The translations under genes were made by a program, and so were the position numbers. From Spirochaetaceae bacterium (GTDB taxonomy: Bacteria > Spirochaetota > Spirochaetia > Treponematales > Breznakiellaceae), in the NCBI GenBank assembly GCA_031280455.1, contig JAITGR010000081.1, positions 1-9,291 on the forward strand: a stretch of DNA of 9,291 nucleotides, in the 5' to 3' direction. Below the pieces are notes generated by a model. The model worked only from the letters and a program-made list of their open reading frames with translations. It had not been told where the DNA came from and did no database searches. Below, in pieces: positions 1-6,500 of the stretch. The stretch's first letter is position 1. Every line of letters starts with the position of its first letter.

Positions 1-153
1 TTGAGCATCTTTTTTAGGGCCGTCTGCAAAAATATAGAGGATGCTTTCTGATGCAAGGGTATTTTTTTTTAATGCTTCCAATGTTTGTAATGTATGTTCT
101 GGCCTGTTGTATACAAAAAGTACAACAGGGGCCAATTCGGTTTTGTTTGACAT
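1..153 (-). CDS. Glycosyltransferase, GT2-like, N-terminal fragment (runs off left edge)
   Basis: An open frame of 51 codons runs from the ATG at 153-151 to base 1 without a stop, so the gene continues outside the window. The protein begins MSNKTELAPVVLFVYNRPEH, followed by a helix with LEALKKN (26-31) and then LYIFADGPK (39-47). This matches the first beta strand, helix and second strand of a GT-A fold: the 'FVYNRP' motif and the 'F-x-DGP' motif are characteristic of family 2-type glycosyltransferases that build surface polysaccharide. The frame stays open upstream to an ATG at 228, which would add 25 residues that do not resemble the family. A promoter whose start site would fall near 228 also favours the ATG at 153. 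Base composition is much more AT-rich than the neighbouring genes, suggesting separate ancestry. A run of nine A residues lies in codons 28-31. The substrate cannot be told. Confidence 0.72.
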   Translation of the reverse strand, partial: MSNKTELAPVVLFVYNRPEHTLQTLEALKKNTLASESILYIFADGPKKDAQ

Positions 154-234
154 ACCACTTTTTTGGCTGCTTGCTAAGTTTGATGGAAAATTACGCTGTG
201 CGCGGCGCTGGCCAGCGTTCGTCTTCATGGTGGT

Positions 235-264
235 AGTGTAGCGCGGGGCGGGGAAAAGCGTCAA
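235..264 (-). promoter_or_regulatory. Predicted sigma70-type promoter for the glycosyltransferase gene
   Basis: On the minus strand TTGACG (264-259) is followed after 18 bases by TACACT (240-235). These match the -35 consensus at five of six bases and the -10 consensus at four of six. Transcription would begin around 228, giving a leader of about 75 nt to the ATG at 153. It lies in the gap after the phosphatase stop, so the glycosyltransferase probably has its own transcript. This is prediction by consensus only. Confidence 0.45.
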
Positions 265-288
265 GCCGTCCGCCGCGGCGGGCGCTGC

Positions 289-1926
289 CTATCCGGCTTT
301 TTGCGCGTAGGTAAACGCGAGGGTTGTAATGTCGTCGGATTGTTCGGCGGCGCCGGTGAAGGCTGCCAGCCGCGCGCGGATTGCCGCGTCAAACGCTTCC
401 GGCTCCAGGCCGAGGGCGCTGTTCGCGGCTTCCAGAAAACGCGCGCTGCCCCAGGCTTCGTTTTCCGGGTTCATCGCTTCGTTTACGCCGTCTGTGTACA
501 GATACAGCGTATCCCCGGGCTTCAGTTTTGCCGAACACTGCCGGTACACGCTTGCCTCCAGCATACCGGGGGGGACGCTCTTTGCAAGCTCCATAAACCG
601 GAACGCCCCGCCGGCGGCGGCGATAAGCGGCGGATTGTGGCCGCCGTTCGCATACACCATGCCGCCGGTCGCAAGGTCGATTGAACAGAGCAGCACGGTA
701 ACGAACATGCAGCGCGGATTATCCTCGCAGAGCAGCGCGTTGACCGCCGCGAGCGTGCCGGCAGGGTCGTTCGAGAGTAGCATTTGCTGCTTGATGAGCG
801 TTTTGGCGACAACCATAAAAAGCGCCGCCGGCACACCCTTTCCGCTTACATCGGCAATAACCAGCGCCAGTTTTGTTTCAGCTTTGTCGAGATAAAAAAA
901 GTCGTAAAAATCGCCGCCGACCTCTTTTGCCGGAACCATTTTTGCAAAGACCGAAAAAGCGCCGTTACCCGAAAACCGCGGCGAAACCGCGGGCAGCATA
1001 TTGCCCTGAATCTCCGCCGCGATAGCAAGCTCGCTGTTGATACGCTCCCTTTCGGCGCTTGCTTTTTCGATATTCGCGATATACCCCTTTAGGTCGTCCG
1101 TCATTTTGTTGAAGGCGTTCCCCAATTCCGCGATTTCGTCGCTCCCCGTAACGGGCACTTTAACGTCGAGCGCGCCCTCCCCGATTTTTCGCACATTTTG
1201 GGACAGCGCTTCGATGGGGCGCGTTATTGTCAGCGATATGCCGTACGAAAAGCCGACGACGAGCAGCGCGAAAACGGCGAATATGCCGAGGAAGTGCGCC
1301 GTGGCGCTGGATAGGGCTTTTCTGACGGCGCTTTGGGTTTGAATCGCGTCCACTTCGATTTTCGCCTTCGACTGTTCGGCGGGCTTGCCGATTTCCGCCG
1401 CCGGTATTTTTACGCAGAGCGTCCAGCCCGCCTCCGTAAGGGGCGCCGCAAACAGGTACCACGCTTCCCCGCCGGCTTCGACCAACCGAGGCACACCCGC
1501 AGGCCCGCTGGTTTGCATGGCACGCAGCGCGTCCCGCCAGAAGCCGTCCGCCCCATCAGGCGGGGAAACTATATACGAAAAATTGTTGTCCAGCAGAAAC
1601 GCCGCGCCGTGGCCGCCCAAACGCAGGGCGCTCACCATGCGGGTAATACCCGCCGCCGCTTCCGTGGGGAATTGCCGCAGCGCCGCGTCCAAAAGCGCCG
1701 CCTGGCTTTCAACAAGCTGCTGCGTATATTCCCGCGCCTGGCGCAAGAGCGCGTTTTTTGCGTCGAGCGCCGCGGTACTGCCAAGCTGAACATCGGCCTC
1801 CTGCGAGTATTTTTCCAGATTCAGCATTTGCGTATACGAAATGGCCGAAATACCCGCCAGCGTTACCAGCGACACGGCCAGCACCACAAAAAGAATTTTT
1901 GCGCCAATCTTTATGTTTCTAAACAA
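289..1926 (-). CDS. Membrane-anchored PP2C/SpoIIE-family phosphatase with extracytoplasmic sensor and HAMP (RsbU-like)
   Basis: This 545-residue serine/threonine phosphatase would dephosphorylate an anti-sigma factor antagonist, probably the STAS protein encoded upstream. Domains in order: transmembrane helix (about 11-31); extracytoplasmic region (32-210) with a Cache-like end, 'YLFAAPLTEAGWTLCVKIP'; second transmembrane helix (211-233); HAMP (about 231-283, with TRPIEAL and DEIAELGNAFNKM); helical linker (284-310); and PP2C domain to the C-terminus. Expected metal-binding acidic residues are present: D339 in GGDFYD, D359 in ADVSGKG, D479 in YTDG and D531/D532 in QSDDIT. YANGGHNPP is also conserved, so it looks catalytically intact. 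The start is TTG at 1926-1924, preceded by GAAAAGGCGG at suitable spacing; the protein then begins MFRNIKIGAK before the first membrane helix, as expected. An IS-like element now separates it from the rsbW-like gene. The ligand of the sensor domain is unknown. Confidence 0.93.
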   Translation of the reverse strand: MFRNIKIGAKILFVVLAVSLVTLAGISAISYTQMLNLEKYSQEADVQLGSTAALDAKNALLRQAREYTQQLVESQAALLDAALRQFPTEAAAGITRMVSALRLGGHGAAFLLDNNFSYIVSPPDGADGFWRDALRAMQTSGPAGVPRLVEAGGEAWYLFAAPLTEAGWTLCVKIPAAEIGKPAEQSKAKIEVDAIQTQSAVRKALSSATAHFLGIFAVFALLVVGFSYGISLTITRPIEALSQNVRKIGEGALDVKVPVTGSDEIAELGNAFNKMTDDLKGYIANIEKASAERERINSELAIAAEIQGNMLPAVSPRFSGNGAFSVFAKMVPAKEVGGDFYDFFYLDKAETKLALVIADVSGKGVPAALFMVVAKTLIKQQMLLSNDPAGTLAAVNALLCEDNPRCMFVTVLLCSIDLATGGMVYANGGHNPPLIAAAGGAFRFMELAKSVPPGMLEASVYRQCSAKLKPGDTLYLYTDGVNEAMNPENEAWGSARFLEAANSALGLEPEAFDAAIRARLAAFTGAAEQSDDITTLAFTYAQKAG

Positions 1927-1931
1927 TGCGT

Positions 1932-1941
1932 CCGCCTTTTC
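1932..1941 (-). promoter_or_regulatory. Ribosome binding site for the phosphatase TTG start
   Basis: GAAAAGGCGG on the minus strand ends five bases before the TTG at 1926. It lies between the end of the inserted element and the gene, so translation initiation survived the insertion. Very similar GGAAAGGCGG precedes the secreted-protein gene at 3555. It supports the TTG as the true start, as there is no in-frame ATG nearby that would keep the membrane anchor. Confidence 0.65.
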
Positions 1942-1958
1942 TTAGAGCCTGTTCAAAA
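1942..1958 (+). repeat. Left terminal inverted repeat with flanking TTA
   Basis: TTA followed by GAGCCTGTTCAAAA. The reverse complement of this inverted repeat occurs at 2215-2228, followed by TTA at 2229-2231. The match between the two ends is perfect over 14 bases, then diverges after one further A at the right end. Confidence 0.85.
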
Positions 1959-1965
1959 TCTAGGG

Positions 1966-2005
1966 AAGCAATGATTAAATGCCAACGAGCATTTAATCAT
2001 TGCTT
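1966..2005. other. Perfect 17-bp hairpin inside the inserted element
   Basis: Bases 1966-1982 (AAGCAATGATTAAATGC) are an exact reverse complement of 1989-2005, with a 6-base loop CAACGA. Neither strand has a T tract after the stem, so it does not look like an intrinsic terminator. It would form a strong RNA hairpin in a transcript reading through from either side. Confidence 0.85.
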
Positions 2006-2047
2006 CTTACCCCGTAATTGCGTAATGAAATGAGCAATTACAAAGGG

Positions 2048-2080
2048 CAATGCTGATTAGATTCGATTTAATCAGCGTTG
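2048..2080. other. 15-bp stem-loop with wobble pairs inside the inserted element
   Basis: Bases 2048-2062 pair with 2066-2080 around a 3-base loop. Thirteen pairs are Watson-Crick; the other two (2051 with 2077, 2060 with 2068) are T-G, which would pair as U-G if the plus strand is transcribed. Just to its left, GTAATTGC (2014-2021) and GCAATTAC (2034-2041) form another 8-bp stem with a 12-base loop. Confidence 0.7.
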
Positions 2081-2111
2081 TCTAGGGGTAGGCGCGATTG
2101 CCAAGTATTTG

Positions 2112-2184
2112 GAGCGCGGAACGACACCCAAAAACGCAGCCATACTGGGTGTATGGCGAGGCTTTTGGGTTACGTTACGCGCCC
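2112..2184. other. Long imperfect hairpin in the right half of the inserted element
   Basis: Bases 2112-2133 pair with 2163-2184 at 18 of 22 positions, including an uninterrupted ACCCAAAA/TTTTGGGT block. Inside it, GCCATAC (2139-2145) pairs with GTATGGC (2151-2157) around a 5-base loop. The arrangement resembles the folded non-coding elements common in MITE families. Confidence 0.7.
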
Positions 2185-2214
2185 AAAGACACAGCAAGAT
2201 TGCCGCGCATGAGT

Positions 2215-2231
2215 TTTTGAACAGGCTCTTA
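2215..2231 (-). repeat. Right terminal inverted repeat with flanking TTA
   Basis: TTTTGAACAGGCTC followed by TTA; inverted partner of the repeat at 1945-1958. On the minus strand the TTA reads TAA and serves as the stop codon of the rsbW-like gene, so the target duplication coincides with that stop. Confidence 0.85.
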
Positions 2232-2654
2232 CGCTGTGTGCGCGAGGGTTTTATACAGGGTAAGCTCATTTTTGCCGTCCGTCCGGCGGTACTGCACGCT
2301 GTCCATCCACTTTCGCACGATAAAAATCCCCAGGCCGCCTGCTTCCCTGCCGGAAATGGGGGCGCTCACATCCGGCGGCGCGTGATCCAGGGGGTTGAAG
2401 GCGGCGCCCGAATCTTCAAACCGCAGCACAAGCCGAAAATCCTGGATGCCGGCCAGAACACGGGCGCTGCCGGACGCGCCGCCGTACGCATACCGGCAAA
2501 TGTTGACAAAGACCTCTTCGGCGGCGACCGCAATCTGGGCGCGCGGGGGGGCGGGGCAGCCGGCCTCGTCCAAAATGACATCGAGCCACGCCGTCAGTTT
2601 GTCAAGTTCGCCAGTCTGCGCGGACAAGACGATTTCCTTTTCAAACTGAATCAT
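2229..2654 (-). CDS. Anti-sigma factor / serine-protein kinase, RsbW-SpoIIAB type (GHKL ATPase)
   Basis: A 141-residue protein of the usual RsbW length. It carries the GHKL ATP-binding motifs: N box EEVFVNICRYAY (46-57, with E46/E47 and N51), G1 box FEDSGAAFNP (79-88, D81 and G83) and G2 box GGLGIFIVRKWMD (106-118). Members of this family bind and inhibit a sigma factor or other partner and phosphorylate a STAS antagonist on serine. The STAS gene lies immediately upstream with a 23-nt gap containing GGGGGGCGG before the ATG at 2654. The stop codon TAA at 2231-2229 is also the right-hand target duplication of the inserted element. No sigma factor gene is visible in the window, so the target is unknown; given the neighbours it could control the T6SS transcriptionally or by direct binding. 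Confidence 0.9.
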   Translation of the reverse strand: MIQFEKEIVLSAQTGELDKLTAWLDVILDEAGCPAPPRAQIAVAAEEVFVNICRYAYGGASGSARVLAGIQDFRLVLRFEDSGAAFNPLDHAPPDVSAPISGREAGGLGIFIVRKWMDSVQYRRTDGKNELTLYKTLAHTA

Positions 2655-2677
2655 ACGCCGCCCCCCGTGCCATCCGG

Positions 2678-2977
2678 CTATTCAAACGTCAGTATGTCGT
2701 CGAGCCCGACCAGTTCAAACACTTCCATAACCGGCGCGCTGACATTGCGGAGGACGAGCGCGCCGCCGGATGCGTCCAGTTTTTTTCGGGCGGCGATAAT
2801 GACGCGCAGTCCCGCAGACGCCAGAAATTCCATTTCCGCAAAGTCCAGTATCAGTTTTTGGGTTTCGCCCAGCGCCGCTTCAACAGCACCGCTTAACGCT
2901 TCCGCCGTTACCGCGGTCAGCCGTCCGCGCACCGCGAGCGTTACACTTCCGCCGTCCGCGGACTTTTCAATTTCCAT
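2678..2977 (-). CDS. STAS-domain anti-sigma factor antagonist (RsbV/SpoIIAA-like)
   Basis: A 99-residue single STAS domain. The protein has the expected beta-alpha order: VTLAVRGRL (12-20), LILDFAEMEFLASAGLRVII (42-61) and the final helix VMEVFELVGLDDILTF. S54 in LASAGL aligns with the serine that the partner kinase phosphorylates in RsbV and SpoIIAA. The residue before it is alanine rather than the aspartate of the classic D-S-x-G-L motif, a variant I believe occurs in other bacterial STAS antagonists. The gene starts at ATG 2977, 17 nt after the stop of the secreted-protein gene, with AAGGGGG as ribosome binding site. It is therefore probably on the same mRNA as the T6SS genes. It should switch between the RsbW-like kinase and the downstream PP2C phosphatase. 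Confidence 0.9.
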   Translation of the reverse strand: MEIEKSADGGSVTLAVRGRLTAVTAEALSGAVEAALGETQKLILDFAEMEFLASAGLRVIIAARKKLDASGGALVLRNVSAPVMEVFELVGLDDILTFE

Positions 2978-2994
2978 TTTTCCCCCTTGCGCGC

Positions 2995-3555
2995 TTATAG
3001 TTTATCCAGGTTGAATCGGATCCCGACCGCTATGGGCAGCATAAATCCCGCTTCGTCAACGGAGACGGCGGGCGCGGTCGTCGCGTGGAAGGCCCAGGCT
3101 CGTCCGGGGAACACATCCACCGTTACGGAAATGAGCGCTTTGGGCAGAAGGCATATTCCGGCAAAGGCGGCGGCGGTGCCCAAAAAGCCCCAGTCTGTGG
3201 GGAAGCCGGAAACGTCATAGACGCCGAACGAGACGGCGACGCCGGCGCGAAATCCTATGACGCGGGTATCCCAGGAAACGTACACGTTGTCCTTAAACCG
3301 GAAAAAGTACCGGCTGCCGGACGCGCCGCCGTCTCCGGACGCCACGTCAACGCTGCCAAACGAAAGCAGCAGGTCGTTCTGCAGATGTTCGCCGTACAAT
3401 TCCATGTTAAACCCCGCGTACACGTCCCACACCCGGGGGCTGTACTGGTTGTACTCGCCGCCGGCTATCAGCATGTTTTGGGCAAAACATTCGCTCCGCG
3501 CCGCTGTACCCAGCACAAGCAGCAGCACCAGTTTTTGCCATAGAACCCTGTTCAT
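2995..3555 (-). CDS. Small secreted beta-rich protein, putative outer-membrane protein, downstream of tssM
   Basis: This 186-residue protein is not a member of any family I recognise. The first 26 residues look like a signal peptide: N-R then K8, hydrophobic LVLLLVLG, and a cleavage site after F-A-Q. The mature part alternates polar and hydrophobic residues in several stretches (RVWDVYAGFNMELY 41-54, DLLLSFGSVDV 61-71, RYFFRFKDNVYVSW 82-95, RVIGFRAGVAVSFGVYDV 98-115, and the last strand FMLPIAVGIRFNL 171-183). This suggests a small outer-membrane beta barrel of about eight strands. The signal peptide contains a cysteine (C23), but AQ-N at the cleavage site is not a lipobox. It begins at ATG 3555, only four bases after the tssM stop, with GGAAAGGCGG inside the end of tssM as its ribosome binding site. 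The tight coupling suggests a function connected with the secretion apparatus; the alternative is a general envelope protein in a shared operon. Confidence 0.75.
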   Translation of the reverse strand: MNRVLWQKLVLLLVLGTAARSECFAQNMLIAGGEYNQYSPRVWDVYAGFNMELYGEHLQNDLLLSFGSVDVASGDGGASGSRYFFRFKDNVYVSWDTRVIGFRAGVAVSFGVYDVSGFPTDWGFLGTAAAFAGICLLPKALISVTVDVFPGRAWAFHATTAPAVSVDEAGFMLPIAVGIRFNLDKL

Positions 3556-3559
3556 GTCA

Positions 3560-6500
3560 TTACCGCCTTTCCGTTATCATGCCGCCGGAAATCATAATAT
3601 CCGGCCAATTTTCCGGCGTATACCAGGCCTCTGGAGGGGGCATGTCCTGGCTAAAGTCAATTTCCACATAGTAGACATACTGCCCCGCCTCATCTTCAAA
3701 AAAGAGGGGGGTGTAGAGCTTGCCCTTGTCGTCCGCTGTCCGCGCCGGCTGGAGGTACACGTCAAAAACAGACCAGGGGTTGTTGAAGGCGACGACGGCG
3801 GCGGGGGCGGCATCGCGGGAGGTTTTGTAAAACTTGAAGCTGAGGCCTGCGTCCGCGGGGTTCCCCTGCAGCAGCATGAGTTTTTCGTTCATGTAGGTAC
3901 TGCTGACGCGGGGATTGCCGCCGCCTGAAACTTCGACATAGCGGAAGCGATTTATCGCCAGCAGCCGCCCCCCCGTTGCAAGCCTGCTCTGAACATCGAC
4001 CGGCGGCTGGTATATCGTCCAGGACAGGGGCTTTTGCGTGTTGGACACGGCGGCGGCGGCCTGGTAGACGACACTCGCCCAGGTCTGCGCCGTGGTACCG
4101 GCGAACAGGTTGTGGTGCAGGGCCGCCGCGGGCGCGCTTTCGGCCTGCTGCGCCTGCGTAGTAAGCCCCGCCCCCAGCGCGCCCAAAAGCCCCGCCAGCT
4201 CCGCCATGTCCGCCGGCGAAATAGTGTTTTTCCGCCCGCCGTCCGTGTTCGAGGCCGCGTCCGCGTACAGCGGAAACGCCTTGTATTTTTCAATGTTTTC
4301 GGTAAGCCGCGCCATGTTTGCCATGTCCGCCTCGCGGGACAAAATGGCCGCGCCGTCGAGCGCGAAGCTGTTCCACCAGCCTATGCTGATGGAGGCCGGC
4401 CCGCCGGCAGACGGCCCGCCGGCCTCCGGCGCGGCGCTCCCGCCCGACTGGCCGGCAGGGCTTACATACACCGCGAAGTACGACTGCTTCGCGTCCGCTT
4501 CGGCAGTCCCCTGGAGAATCGCGTACGCCTGCAGCGGGTCTGCCGGCAGCGCGTTCCAGGCGGCGAACATTTTTTCCGCCTCGGCGCTAAGGAACTGGTT
4601 CACCATGCTTTGCCGGTCGCCCAGGGACGCGGCGTTCCGGGTTTTCGCCGCCAGCGGCGCGGGGGTCAACAGGGCGCTGTCTATCTGGTTGACGGCCTCC
4701 AGGCTTTTTCCGTACACCGAAAGGAGCAGCGAGTTAATCTGAAACGACTTATACCCCGCCGCCCGCGCCTTAAAATTCTCCCAGGTGCCGGCAGAGACAT
4801 AGACTTGTTCGGGATACGCGCCCCAATAGCCGATGTAGTTTGCCAGATAGTCCATAAACGCCGCCGGCTGGTAGATTCGCGTGTCCACATTCCGCAGGAA
4901 CAGCGGCATGTTCTTTGTGTCGCCGTCCGCCTTGAACAGGGACGCGAAGGACGCGACATTATCCATAAACAGTTTAACCACCGTGGGGTCGTAGCCGCGG
5001 TTGTAGTAAAAGCCGCCGAACAAGTTTTCGATGGCGTTACCGGAAAATGAAAACAGGTTCGAGCCGTCCGCCTGCGATTCGACCACCGCCGCAATATTCC
5101 CCGCGGAGCTGTCCAGGAAGGCAAGCGATGTGGTAAAAATGACGTACCGGTTGTAGTACGCCTCCGCCAGCAGCATGACCCGCGCGTTGGCAATGAGGAC
5201 GGCAAGGCTCTTGTTTTCGATATACGGCTTGACAAAGGCTTCAAAGGCGTCCTGCGCCGACTTAATAGCGTCCTGCCCTTGCCGCCAATTGGTGTTGAAA
5301 CCGGCGTTCTGCATGGTTTGCTGGCGGGGAACGGGTATGTCCGACGTAAGGTTGATTATCCGCTCGGCAGTCATAAACAGGGACGGCGCGTCCGGCTTGT
5401 CGTCAACTTTTTGCGCGAGGAGCGCGTCGTTTTGCAGGACGCCGGCGCGCTGTTTTAGGTCGTCAACTTCCTGGTTCAAGTTCTGCGAAAAAACATTTTG
5501 TTCCGCAATGACTTGCCCCAAAACGCCATTACTAGTGGCGGCGCCACTGGAATTGGCGGCGCCACTGGAATTGGCGGTGCCACTGGAATTGGCGGCGTGT
5601 TTGCCGTTCGCTTTGCTCTTGATGAACTCCATGTCTTCGTCAAACAGGCGGGTGTATTCGCGGACGGCGTAGCTTATCACCATGTCGTTAAACAGATAAT
5701 TGTTGATAAGATTGTCGCCAAAGGCATCCAGCGCCGGTTTTTTCAGCACGGGGCTGCCGGCGGCGGTTTTTATCTGCGGCAGGCTGTTTTCAAACGCCAG
5801 CGGAATGTGCGCCGCCTTCATCAAGAGCCGCACTTCCTCAAACACCGCGCGCCCCTGGGCGGCGAAGTCCTTAAAGCCGCCGGCGAGTTTCTGCCACTCG
5901 TGTACCGCGCCCTGCACTTCCTCCAGCGAGGCGGCGTTGTTTATCCGGTTAAGCGCGTCCAAAATATCGCCGTAATTGCCGGAAAGCCCCTCCGAGATAG
6001 CAACCAACAGCCGTATCCTGCCGTATATTGAATCGGGGTAGACCGCCCGCCGCTTCCATGCCGAAAGCACGGTGTCCAGCCCCGCCTGCTTCGCCTTCCG
6101 GTAATCATCGGAGTAGATGTAGCCGGCATCCATCTGAAACGCGCCCGGGCGGTCGTACTTGGGCAGATAGCTGTCCAGAAGCGCCATCGTATCGTTGGAC
6201 AAGTCCGGCATAAGGTAGCGGAGCATCGCGTTCAGTTTGAAGCGCGGGGAAGCGAAAAAGCGGGCAAAGTCCAGCCCCTGCACTTCGTCCAGCGCCACAA
6301 ACGACCCGATGACTTCCCGCACGCCGCCGTCCAGGGTTTGAGAGTCTCGCTCCTCGATAAGCCGGCTGCCGGTGCCGCGCAGTACCGGCATACGCACCAT
6401 GCTTTTGTGGAGCTGGTTGGCGATAAACGCCTTTTTGCGGAAGCCCATGTTCCGGTCAAAGCCAAAAACGATGGCGCTGGCGGCCTTAAAGCCCAGCGGG

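Larger units (their letters stand above)
1945..2228. mobile_element. 284-bp non-autonomous IS-like element (MITE) with terminal inverted repeats and TTA target duplication
   Basis: The ends are inverted copies of GAGCCTGTTCAAAA (1945-1958 and, reversed, 2215-2228). Both ends are flanked by TTA (1942-1944 and 2229-2231), which looks like a 3-bp target duplication. A 3-bp TNA duplication is typical of some IS5-family groups, but no transposase is encoded, so the parent IS is inferred only. The inside is AT-rich in its left half and packed with hairpins. Small open frames cross it (for example 2072-2269 minus), but they continue into rsbW sequence in another frame and carry no recognisable domain; I treat them as non-coding. 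The element sits exactly at the stop codon of the rsbW-like gene and splits it from the phosphatase. It accounts for the only gap of about 300 bases in the window. Confidence 0.8.

Noticed and set aside
154..228. Upstream extension of the glycosyltransferase to the ATG at 228
   Set aside because: The added 25 residues do not look like the family, there is no clear ribosome binding site, and the predicted transcript start would coincide with that ATG.
265..288. GC-rich palindrome (CGCCGCGGCG) after the phosphatase stop as an intrinsic terminator
   Set aside because: The symmetric stem leaves no proper loop and the T-rich stretch downstream is short and displaced, so a terminator cannot be supported.
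1945..2080. Outward promoter within the element driving the phosphatase
   Set aside because: Possible boxes such as TTGCCC with a poorly matching CATTAC, or TTGAAC in the terminal repeat, match consensus weakly; no convincing pair was found.
1966..2080. CRISPR-like array suggested by repeated short palindromes containing GCAAT
   Set aside because: The palindromes differ in sequence and spacing; there is no constant repeat with unique spacers.
2072..2269. 65-codon minus-strand open frame through the inserted element
   Set aside because: Its start lies inside the rsbW-like gene in another frame, it spans hairpins and the right terminal repeat, and the peptide has no recognisable domain. Probably a chance frame of a non-coding element.
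2109..3014. 301-codon plus-strand open frame across the inserted element and antisense to the rsbW-like and STAS genes
   Set aside because: Two genes with clear GHKL and STAS motifs occupy the opposite strand; the frame shows no domain and exists because GC-rich coding DNA leaves long open antisense frames.
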